From the NCBI GenBank assembly GCA_030596465.1, contig JAUVJW010000157.1, positions 1 to 5,158 on the forward strand: a stretch of 5,158 bases of DNA. Reading direction: 5' to 3'. Shown here one piece after another: positions 1 to 4,957 of this stretch; positions within the stretch are counted from its first letter, which is position 1; each line of letters opens with the position of its first letter. The translations under genes were made by a program, and so were the position numbers. This stretch comes from Candidatus Fermentibacteraceae bacterium (GTDB lineage Bacteria > Fermentibacterota > Fermentibacteria > Fermentibacterales > JCC-6). A model generated the notes under the pieces. It did not search any database and was not told where the DNA came from. It saw only the letters and a list, made by a program, of their open reading frames with translations.

Positions 1-426
1 AACCTTCTCTGCAGAATAAAACCGGTTGAGAAACACCGTGGGAACTTCGAACAATTCCACAAAAACTGCTCATCTCTTCTTGACATGAAAAGCCTTCTGA
101 TCTCGGTTCCGATTGGAATCCTGTCGTGGGGAGTTGAAGCCCTTGTACTCTGCCTTGTAGCACTATCACTTGGAATCGAACCGGCGCTTCCGGTCGGACT
201 TGCCCTGCTAGCTCACTCGGCGGGAACCATTGCGGGAGCTGTCTCAATGATACCCGGCGGCCTCGGCCTCACCGAAATAACCATAGGAGCAATACTCACA
301 GGTGCAATGTCAGAACCCGATGCAGCGGTAACCACACTCATCATGCGCTTCGCCACCCTCTGGTTCGCCGTCCTACTTGGAATAATCGTACTGGGAATAG
401 TAAAAAAGAAAAACAGATCCCTATAA
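1..426 (+). CDS. LPG synthase/flippase-like (UPF0104) membrane protein, 3' part
   Basis: The reading frame is open from the first base, so the gene begins outside the window; 141 codons and the TAA stop are present. The visible part is strongly hydrophobic, with membrane segments at roughly residues 29-55, 62-105 (two passes) and 110-135, and a Lys/Arg-rich cytoplasmic tail. The motif MIPGGLGLTE near residue 85 is characteristic of the lysylphosphatidylglycerol synthase transmembrane/AglD-like family (PF03706, UPF0104). Members of that family are polytopic inner-membrane proteins that flip or transfer lipid-linked groups, and many have no assigned substrate. An internal ATG at base 85 could be mistaken for the start, but the frame before it is open and in keeping with the same protein. 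The gene converges on the peptide cassette and nothing links it to that system. The family call is confident; the substrate is unknown. Confidence 0.85.
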   Translation, partial: NLLCRIKPVEKHRGNFEQFHKNCSSLLDMKSLLISVPIGILSWGVEALVLCLVALSLGIEPALPVGLALLAHSAGTIAGAVSMIPGGLGLTEITIGAILTGAMSEPDAAVTTLIMRFATLWFAVLLGIIVLGIVKKKNRSL

Positions 427-460
427 ACGGCATCTGTCTGTTAATGGAAAAAACTGTTTA

Positions 461-688
461 TCAATCAGTCAAAATGTTGGATCTGCGCTCCGTCTGATTA
501 AACAGCTCAGGATTGGTATAGAGTATTCCGCCGTCGTTTCTAATACCACCTGGTTCAGAACCATCAGGGCAGTTGTTAGGAAAAGAAGTTGGACCTTCCC
601 CAGTACTACAAATAGCACTCCAGCCGCTATCTGCGGCTCCCACTATACCTATCAGAACAGGTTTTGAGTAAATCTTTGGAAAAAACAT
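461..688 (-). CDS. Candidate RiPP precursor peptide (75 aa)
   Basis: I do not recognise this protein from any named family; its role is inferred from content and position. The chosen start is the ATG at 688, preceded by GAAAGGA with an 11-base gap. A longer frame from a TTG at 745 runs back over the end of the upstream gene and has no comparable support. The peptide begins MFFPKIYSKPVLIGIVGAAD. Tyr7, Pro10 and Leu12 form a Y-x-x-P-x-L motif like the leader motif bound by PqqD-like recognition elements in lasso peptides and some other RiPPs. Residues 20-60 are rich in Gly, Ser, Asn, Asp and Pro, with Trp23, Cys27 and Cys40. The last 15 residues are polar and charged. It is the last gene of a block encoding a PqqD-like protein, two SPASM enzymes, an HPrK-like kinase and an S26-type peptidase. 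It is set off by 34 bases, with its own promoter. Alternatively it could be an unrelated small protein. Confidence 0.7.
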   Translation of the reverse strand: MFFPKIYSKPVLIGIVGAADSGWSAICSTGEGPTSFPNNCPDGSEPGGIRNDGGILYTNPELFNQTERRSNILTD

Positions 689-699
689 AATTATAATTT

Positions 700-706
700 T
701 CCTTTC
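700..706 (-). promoter_or_regulatory. Ribosome binding site of the candidate precursor
   Basis: On the minus strand GAAAGGA (706 to 700) lies 11 bases before the ATG at 688 and decides this start over the TTG at 745. The stretch between it and the start is entirely A/T (AAATTATAATT), so the site should be unstructured and accessible. Confidence 0.6.
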
Positions 707-716
707 ACATATATGA

Positions 717-745
717 ATAATACTACCAGAATAACTTTCTGACAA
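717..745 (-). promoter_or_regulatory. Sigma70-like promoter private to the candidate precursor gene
   Basis: Reading the minus strand, TTGTCA (745-740, five of six matches to TTGACA) is followed by a 17-base spacer and TATTAT (722-717, five of six matches to TATAAT). Transcription would start near 710, giving a leader of about 22 bases that contains the ribosome binding site. The -35 box lies in the last codons of the S26-like gene, and the stop codon of that gene (725-723) is in the spacer. Such a promoter would let the peptide be made in excess over its processing enzymes. It is predicted from sequence only. Confidence 0.55.
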
Positions 746-1127
746 TAGTGCAGTAAAATCTTATGACTGGAGCCGGAGAGAGTAGAACCGGAAATGAAAA
801 TCTTGTGACACTGCGGTATTTTCCTCTCCTTAGCACTCCGGTAACTATGCGGATCATTTTTGAAGACTTTAAATTTCTGTCATCATCATTCACTCCCGAC
901 CTGTCACCTGCGGCTATCACTAATGTCATGCCAGACTGATCCCGGACACTCACAACTCTGTGAACAACGAACCGTTCCCTTCCCTCATTCGGGAAAACAG
1001 CTATCATACCTGATTTCAGATCCCGTATCTGACACTCCTCCGCTTTGAGAATATCCCCGGGTATCAGGTTAGGCCACATGGAAAACCCCTTTACCCATCC
1101 GCGGTGCCCTTGAGATAGCTCGTTCAT
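723..1127 (-). CDS. S26-type (Ser/His) signal peptidase-like protein
   Basis: This 134-residue protein carries the S24/S26 serine peptidase signature GFSMWPNLIPGDIL at residues 14-27, with Ser16 as the expected nucleophile. FVVHRVV follows at 53-59, where His56 stands at the place of the general base. A Gly-Asp pair (74-75) and an Asp-rich stretch (81-83) match the usual later conserved box. A His at the base position is typical of the archaeal, ER and SipW type, whereas most bacterial signal peptidases I use Lys. There is no N-terminal membrane anchor. Residues 110-134 are moderately hydrophobic with several Arg/Lys and might tether the protein to the membrane. The ATG shares one base with the stop of the preceding kinase-like gene (TAATG), and no clear ribosome binding site is visible, so translation is probably coupled. 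In this setting a role in cutting the modified peptide is an inference. It is unlikely to be the housekeeping signal peptidase. Confidence 0.8.
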   Translation of the reverse strand: MNELSQGHRGWVKGFSMWPNLIPGDILKAEECQIRDLKSGMIAVFPNEGRERFVVHRVVSVRDQSGMTLVIAAGDRSGVNDDDRNLKSSKMIRIVTGVLRRGKYRSVTRFSFPVLLSPAPVIRFYCTIVRKLFW

Positions 1128-1642
1128 TATTGAAACAACAAGTTTGCAGGATCTTCATCAATTCCGTACCGCAGAATGTAGGCAGGATAAGACTTGAAAA
1201 GAGTCTCAAGAAAGGCAACAGCCTGCCGATACTCATTTTTACTTATATGCCCGTAAGCCATGATTGATGAGTTCTTCAGTACTCTGTAAAAAGCGTAACG
1301 GGGAGAAAGCATATATCGAAAAGCCGGTGAACCCTTCTCCAGAAAGTAGAATGCTTTCAGTGGCGCGGCATCGATGTTCTCGGTACCCGCAGACTGCTTC
1401 ATTGAACCGCAGGGCAGGCATCTTGTTACTCCATCGGTTCCTCTTGCGATTACTACGCTGTCATCGGCAATTGCTCCAAATCGTTCCTGAGTCAGCCTGC
1501 TCATTACAGTTGATTTGCCACCACCAGATTGAGCCAGAAAGACAAAAGCGGCATCATCTTCAGCTACCGATGAAGCGTGCAGAACAACTCCGTTTGGCAA
1601 TACAGCAAGTAGTTGTGCTCTCAGAATGAATCTGTCCATCAT
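1127..1642 (-). CDS. HPr kinase-like P-loop protein (kinase domain only)
   Basis: With the ATG at 1642 the product has 171 residues. A Walker A motif, AQSGGGKST, lies at residues 37-45 (Lys43, Ser44), preceded by LHASSV at 21-26. An Asp-Asp pair at 60-61 (ADDSVVI) follows. This order is that of the catalytic domain of HPr kinase/phosphorylase. The N-terminal domain of the true enzyme (about 310 residues) is absent, so it is not a carbon-catabolite regulator. Kinases of this type occur in RiPP clusters and are known to phosphorylate a Ser of the precursor in paeninodin-type lasso peptides. From memory, the SynChlorMet protein ScmC may be comparable. The frame could open at a TTG at 1696, but that would overlap the radical SAM gene by 58 bases. 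ATG 1642 forms an ATGA overlap with its stop and leaves a sensible domain start. A second ATG follows at 1639. Substrate unknown; peptide phosphorylation is inference. Confidence 0.78.
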   Translation of the reverse strand: MMDRFILRAQLLAVLPNGVVLHASSVAEDDAAFVFLAQSGGGKSTVMSRLTQERFGAIADDSVVIARGTDGVTRCLPCGSMKQSAGTENIDAAPLKAFYFLEKGSPAFRYMLSPRYAFYRVLKNSSIMAYGHISKNEYRQAVAFLETLFKSYPAYILRYGIDEDPANLLFQ

Positions 1643-2673
1643 CTGTCTATCAATCTTGTTTTCGGGAATAGACCGGCATCGTACGCCCTCTGACAAAGAA
1701 TATCCGGGCTGGTAATGGTTCCACCTGTTTCCATATTGTTAACCACACAACTGCCTATGCAGGTGTCTCTGTGAATGCACTTACGGCAGATTCCTTCAAG
1801 GTTATCCGGAACCGATGCTCGGATCATTTTGTACACAGGTGAGTTTTCCCAGGCTTCCTGTACAGAGGTTTCAGGGAATTTACCCCAGGCCATTTCTTTC
1901 CGCGAGAATGCTATACCACAGAGCGAAAATGTACCGTCGGGAAGCACACCCATCAGGTTTCTTACTGCACAGTAACCGAGACTCTTCAGACGATTTACAG
2001 GAAGCAGTGCTGCCGGAACGGATGGAAGCACCCAGGCAGGTGTTTCTTTGTCTATCCAGGCAAAAAAGTCCAGGGTTTCTTCGATGGAAGTGTTATCGAA
2101 AAAACTGTTGTATTTCCCCCTGCCGGATGGAGTAATGAAATTGATCTTGAGTGTATAAGCACCGATGCTTTGAATAAGGTTGATCATGTCCTTTATGGGT
2201 TTTCTTTGTGTGTCCGACACGCACATTATCACCTGATTGTTGATTTTATAGTCAACAAGTTTCTCGGCAAATGCTACAGTCTTCTTCCAGGCCCCGGTTT
2301 GGCCCCTGAACTTGTCATGAACATCGGCTTCAGCACTGTCAATGCTTACAGAAATGTGGAATGGTTTTCTTTCAACGAGAGCATCCCAAAATCCATCGGG
2401 TTGAAGAGTTCCATTTGTCTCAATGGTAACTTTCGGAAAGCTGTCAGCAGCAAATCTGTAAAGGGGAACGATGTCATCGTATAGTAACGGTTCTCCACCG
2501 GTAAGTTTTACGTATTCACAACCCATTACTTTTGCCTGAGTAAGCAGTTCTTTCCACTGTTCCAGGGCCAGAGTTTCTCCAGTAAACGAACCTTCATTTA
2601 CCCAGCAGTGCTTGCAGTGAAGATTGCAGCCACCGGCAGGATTGATGTAAAGAACGCCAGGAGTTGGAATCAT
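1639..2673 (-). CDS. Radical SAM/SPASM peptide-modifying enzyme, second copy
   Basis: The 344-residue protein has the radical SAM iron-sulfur triad Cys16-x3-Cys20-x2-Cys23 (GGCNLHCKHCW), then LTGGEP at 57-62, which contacts the SAM methionine group. The C-terminal SPASM domain is complete: Cys235 and Cys252 (C-x11-G-x4-C spacing), Cys296-x2-Cys299-x5-Cys305-x3-Cys309, and a last Cys327. That set is expected to hold two auxiliary 4Fe-4S clusters. The architecture is that of PqqE, anSME and the sactipeptide maturases, which act on peptide side chains. The ATG overlaps the stop of the preceding radical SAM gene by four bases (ATGA) and is preceded by GGGAG with seven bases of spacing. It is only distantly similar to its neighbour outside the motifs, which suggests a different reaction or site. 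It could correspond to one of the ScmE/ScmF pair of the SynChlorMet cassette, but I cannot tell which. The bond it forms is unknown. Confidence 0.92.
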   Translation of the reverse strand: MIPTPGVLYINPAGGCNLHCKHCWVNEGSFTGETLALEQWKELLTQAKVMGCEYVKLTGGEPLLYDDIVPLYRFAADSFPKVTIETNGTLQPDGFWDALVERKPFHISVSIDSAEADVHDKFRGQTGAWKKTVAFAEKLVDYKINNQVIMCVSDTQRKPIKDMINLIQSIGAYTLKINFITPSGRGKYNSFFDNTSIEETLDFFAWIDKETPAWVLPSVPAALLPVNRLKSLGYCAVRNLMGVLPDGTFSLCGIAFSRKEMAWGKFPETSVQEAWENSPVYKMIRASVPDNLEGICRKCIHRDTCIGSCVVNNMETGGTITSPDILCQRAYDAGLFPKTRLIDR

Positions 2674-3722
2674 AATTTTTCTCCCAGTGCCAGTTTCAGG
2701 CAGGAATGTCGGTCAAAACCGACCTTTTCATGCATGTTCAGTGCTTCAACAGGGCAGCCGCCACTACAGTAATCAAAGTGCTCACAGTTTTTACAGGCGG
2801 GATAATCCGATCTGGGTTGCGCCATGAATTCTGTGAATTCATTCATTACACTGCCGGTAAGAATTTCTTCCAGTGATTGTCCGGTGATATTGCCCAGTGT
2901 CAGGTCAGGAAGGTGATCGCAGGGGGTTACTCTGCCGTCGGGAAAGATGGCTATCTTACCTTTGCCTCCTCCACAGGAGTATGCCCTGTTTTCTGTTTTG
3001 TCCAAAACTCCATCTTTGTATTTCAATACTCTTTCTCGCATATCAATAAGAGTCCCATGGATTCTGCCCGTGCTTTGTACGGCAAGAGGATAAAGCCGTT
3101 CTGTGGCTCTATTGAATCTTGCCTGGTCGGGCACCATCGAATGGTTGAGAACAGGTCCGGCGAGCAAAAAATTGTTGAACTTTATCCAGTCTGCGCCAAG
3201 AGAAAGAGCAAACTCGGCAGTTTCATTGAGTTTTTCAACATTTATGCTGGTGACTGTGCAGTAGAAACCGAAGGGAAGTTTTGCGGTTCTGAGTTTTTTT
3301 ACGCCTGCAACAAGTTCTTCAAAAACACCTTCGCCTCTCTGATTGTCAACTGTCTCCATGTCTGGCCCGTCCAGACTGACCATGAATTCGTTAAGCCGTG
3401 AGGAATACCGTTTTACGGTCTTTATAATCGACGGAGTTATCAGAGTCCCATTGGTGTTGATGGAGAATCGAAATGGTCTTTTGTAAACCTCAGCGAGGAA
3501 TTCAGTAAAATCCGGTCTGTACAGGGGCTCTCCTCCGGTAAGGGTAAGTTTCAGGAGCTTACTTCTCTTGAGTTCATCGAGGATTTTGATCCATTCTGAA
3601 AGCGGAAGATCGGTATCCAGATCACCGTGGCTGGTAACAGAGCAATGCTTGCATCTGAGGTTGCACATGCCTGTTATCAGAAGGTTTGCCTCGCGCGGGG
3701 AAACCCAGTAAGGAGTACTCAA
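2670..3722 (-). CDS. Radical SAM/SPASM peptide-modifying enzyme, first copy
   Basis: The 350-residue protein has the SAM-cleaving cluster triad Cys20-x3-Cys24-x2-Cys27 (GMCNLRCKHCS), GGEP at 63-66, and a full SPASM domain: Cys250, Cys268 (after PDGRVTPCDH), Cys310-x2-Cys313-x5-Cys319-x3-Cys323 and Cys341. All seven auxiliary-cluster Cys positions are filled. Families with this layout (PqqE, MftC, anaerobic sulfatase maturases) install carbon-carbon, thioether or oxidised groups in peptides. The start is a TTG that overlaps the stop of the PqqD-like gene by four bases (TTGA). It is supported by GAAGGG nine bases upstream. The first in-frame ATG, Met19, lies next to the cluster triad and is too late to be the start. 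The immediately preceding PqqD-like gene argues that the substrate is a ribosomal peptide bound through a recognition element. The exact reaction cannot be read from sequence. Confidence 0.92.
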   Translation of the reverse strand: MSTPYWVSPREANLLITGMCNLRCKHCSVTSHGDLDTDLPLSEWIKILDELKRSKLLKLTLTGGEPLYRPDFTEFLAEVYKRPFRFSINTNGTLITPSIIKTVKRYSSRLNEFMVSLDGPDMETVDNQRGEGVFEELVAGVKKLRTAKLPFGFYCTVTSINVEKLNETAEFALSLGADWIKFNNFLLAGPVLNHSMVPDQARFNRATERLYPLAVQSTGRIHGTLIDMRERVLKYKDGVLDKTENRAYSCGGGKGKIAIFPDGRVTPCDHLPDLTLGNITGQSLEEILTGSVMNEFTEFMAQPRSDYPACKNCEHFDYCSGGCPVEALNMHEKVGFDRHSCLKLALGEKL

Positions 3723-3973
3723 GCCAGAGCGCCCTTCTCTCGCAATTCCATGATGAAATCTTCAAGATCCTGCTCAAGGTTTTTTTCTTCAGGGTAGAGC
3801 TTTTTCAGTTCCATAAGGATTTCTTCTCTGTCTTTGTCCCTGTCTATCATATCGCAGATGCCGAATGCAACGCCTTCGGTTACCTGAAGATTACCTGTAT
3901 CTATGTTGAAGAGAATGCCTCCGGCCGGTTCTTTTCTGAAAACAACTCCTTTTGCGTATTCAAGCTTTTTCAT
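3719..3973 (-). CDS. PqqD-like RiPP recognition element protein
   Basis: The chosen ATG at 3973 gives 84 residues and sits four bases after a perfect AGGAGG. A TTG at 4006 would add 11 residues that cover the promoter -10 box and is rejected. The size and pattern fit a stand-alone PqqD/RRE winged helix: beta strands over residues 1-32 (including VVFRKEPAGG and ILFNIDTGNLQVTE), then a helix (EGVAFGICDMID) and an acidic helical C-terminal half rich in Glu, Lys and Leu. 'Ile-Asp-Thr-Gly ... Val-Thr-Glu' is the usual PqqD-family signature region. Such proteins bind the leader of a precursor peptide and hand it to a radical SAM/SPASM partner. The gene is first in the operon and is directly followed by two such enzymes. 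The family assignment is by pattern and context. It is comparable to ScmD of the SynChlorMet cassette or the chaperone of the GeoRSP system. Confidence 0.82.
   Translation of the reverse strand: MKKLEYAKGVVFRKEPAGGILFNIDTGNLQVTEGVAFGICDMIDRDKDREEILMELKKLYPEEKNLEQDLEDFIMELREKGALA
3732..3737 (-). promoter_or_regulatory. Ribosome binding site for the TTG-started radical SAM gene
   Basis: GAAGGG on the minus strand ends nine bases before the TTG at 3722. It supports this non-ATG start, which otherwise rests only on the overlap with the PqqD-like stop and on the position of the Cys triad. Confidence 0.55.
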
Positions 3974-3977
3974 TACT

Positions 3978-3983
3978 CCTCCT
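3978..3983 (-). promoter_or_regulatory. Strong ribosome binding site of the PqqD-like gene
   Basis: AGGAGG on the minus strand, four bases before the ATG at 3973. It is the strongest Shine-Dalgarno in the cassette and settles the start of the first gene. Confidence 0.75.
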
Positions 3984-3991
3984 GTTCTAAA

Positions 3992-4002
3992 TGTACGGTA
4001 CA
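3992..4002. promoter_or_regulatory. Palindrome over the cassette start site, possible operator
   Basis: TGTACGGTACA is a perfect inverted repeat of two five-base arms around one central base. It lies just downstream of the -10 box and covers the expected first transcribed bases, where a bound repressor would block initiation. No regulator gene is visible in the window, so its function is only suggested. Confidence 0.35.
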
Positions 4003-4005
4003 CCA

Positions 4006-4034
4006 ATTATAACATGCAGCATTATTCATGAGAA
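4006..4034 (-). promoter_or_regulatory. Sigma70-like promoter of the cassette operon
   Basis: On the minus strand TTCTCA (4034-4029, four of six matches to TTGACA) is followed by a 17-base spacer and a perfect TATAAT (4011-4006). Transcription should begin near 4000, about 26 bases before the ATG of the PqqD-like gene. The promoter sits in the divergent region between the cassette and the plus-strand secreted-protein gene. Confidence 0.6.
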
Positions 4035-4168
4035 ACAATTCGCCGGGCTTGTTTTGCGATTACCCGAGAAGATAAGTGCTGTACGATGATTTGGGCGGAA
4101 CTATCTGAATGTTGCCTGTGTTCTTAGTATATAACATATTAAAATTAGATTAAGGTAATGGAACGTTA

Positions 4169-4795
4169 GTGTCTATAAAAAAATCGGGGATTATTAATAA
4201 GTTTTTAGTATTTACTCTGTGTCTGGCTTTTTTTGCTGTACCGCTTAGCGCCCAGACCGGCGACACGATATTTACACAAACCTATTCTTTTGCAGAGGTG
4301 GAAGATGGTATACAATCAGCCAACCTTGCTGACGATTTCACACCGGATTATTCTGGAGATATCCGATATGTAGTAATATGGATGCTATATTCGGGGACAC
4401 AACCTGACAAAATATTTCTGAAAATTACCGAGGACAATGGAGATATTGATCCCAATACAGCTACCACGATTATCTCTGGAGTTTTTCCAGCAACTCATGT
4501 TGATACCGGTGATGATAAATGGGGTTTTGATGTTATTCAAACCACCTGTACTCTTTCCGGTACCGCCAGCGCGTCCACCAGTAACAATTACTAGCTGGAG
4601 GTTGGAATACCAGCCGGTTCGTACTGGTGTGTTCAGCAGCCACTTGTTTTCGGTTCGACAATGTGGATTTTCTACGAAGGTCAATTTGTTAGTTCGCTGG
4701 AATTGATTGGGGAAAATTATGACACTTTCTTTGAGCTGCATATTCCGGTTGCCCTTGAAAGAAACACCTGGGGTTCTATTAAAGCATCGTTCTAG
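4169..4795 (+). pseudogene. Secreted protein interrupted by an in-frame amber codon
   Basis: The GTG at 4169 opens a protein with a clear Sec signal peptide: Lys4-Lys5, a hydrophobic core at residues 12-26 and a likely cut after Ala28 (LSA/Q). The frame meets TAG at 4592-4594 (position 142). In exactly the same frame, coding sense resumes as LEVGIPAGSYWCVQQPLVFG and continues to FELHIPVALERNTWGSIKASF and a TAG at 4793-4795. Read through, the product would be 208 residues, with a plausible Tyr-x-Leu-Glu-Val strand at the break. One base change (for example TGG or CAG to TAG) explains the break; no frameshift is needed. The mature part looks like a beta-rich extracellular domain. The C-terminal Thr-Trp-Gly-Ser-Ile-Lys resembles endings of exported proteins in FCB-type candidate phyla. 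It could be a recent pseudogene, a base-call error, or stop readthrough. The final stop overlaps an inserted repeat element. Specific function not recognised. Confidence 0.72.
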
Positions 4796-4812
4796 GAGTG
4801 TGTCCAACAATG
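4792..4812 (+). repeat. Left terminal inverted repeat of the MITE-like element
   Basis: Matches the reverse complement of 4937-4957 at 20 of 21 positions; the mismatch is base 4806 (A against G). Bases 4793-4795 also serve as the TAG stop of the secreted-protein gene. Confidence 0.85.
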
Positions 4813-4936
4813 AAACATTGGCATAAAACCCACACAACTGGCTATAATACTCGCATATTATCGTCAAATACATCCAGTATTCTCCTCAAATCTACAAGCA
4901 TTCTATCTCAGCTGTGAGAATCTTCTGCTCAATGTA

Positions 4937-4957
4937 CATTGTCGGACACACTCCTAG
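4937..4957 (-). repeat. Right terminal inverted repeat of the MITE-like element
   Basis: Inverted partner of 4792-4812. It partly overlaps a perfect 12-bp palindrome, CAATGTACATTG at 4930-4941, just inside the end of the element. Confidence 0.85.

Larger units (their letters stand above)
4792..4957. mobile_element. 166-bp MITE-like element with terminal inverted repeats
   Basis: The left end (4792-4812) and right end (4937-4957, reverse complement) share CTAGGAGTGTGTCC, then one differing base (A or G), then ACAATG, so 20 of 21 positions match. The similarity continues inward: the left end has CAATG-AAA-CATTG and the right end has CAATG-TA-CATTG, extending the repeat to about 30 bp with one indel. 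No convincing open frame fills the interior, so the element is non-autonomous and would need a transposase from elsewhere. CTAG at both outer ends may be a 4-bp target duplication or the tip of the repeat; because it is palindromic the two cannot be told apart. The parent insertion-sequence family is not identified. It lies directly at the stop codon of the preceding gene. Confidence 0.8.

Noticed and set aside
424..470. Intrinsic terminator between the convergent first gene and the peptide gene
   Set aside because: Possible stems exist (TAAACGG with CTGTTTA around a 23-base loop, and a four-base stem before a T-run on the minus strand), but none is strong enough to call.
461..688. Lasso peptide precursor
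   Set aside because: The Y-x-x-P-x-L motif fits, but no asparagine-synthetase-like cyclase or transglutaminase-like leader peptidase is in the window, and the Gly after the motif is one residue off the usual lasso spacing.
689..745. Longer 94-residue version of the small peptide from a TTG at 745
   Set aside because: It overlaps the end of the S26-like gene and the promoter boxes, and lacks the good ribosome binding site that precedes the ATG at 688.
1643..1696. TTG start at 1696 for the HPrK-like gene
   Set aside because: It would overlap the radical SAM coding sequence by 58 bases and has no ribosome binding site; ATG 1642 makes the same ATGA junction seen elsewhere in the operon.
2877..3401. 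174-codon open frame on the plus strand
   Set aside because: It is antisense to a radical SAM gene with all its motifs, and its own translation is Cys/Phe-rich without recognisable domains.
3974..4006. TTG start at 4006 for the PqqD-like gene
   Set aside because: It falls on the TATAAT box; the ATG at 3973 follows a perfect AGGAGG.
4437..4706. Frameshifted plus-strand continuation of the secreted protein
   Set aside because: Sense continues in the original frame after the TAG codon, so no frameshift is needed; this overlapping frame is Pro/Val-rich noise.
4385..4873. 162-codon open frame on the minus strand
   Set aside because: It runs antisense across the secreted-protein gene and into the MITE-like element; no domain, and the plus-strand reading explains the sequence better.
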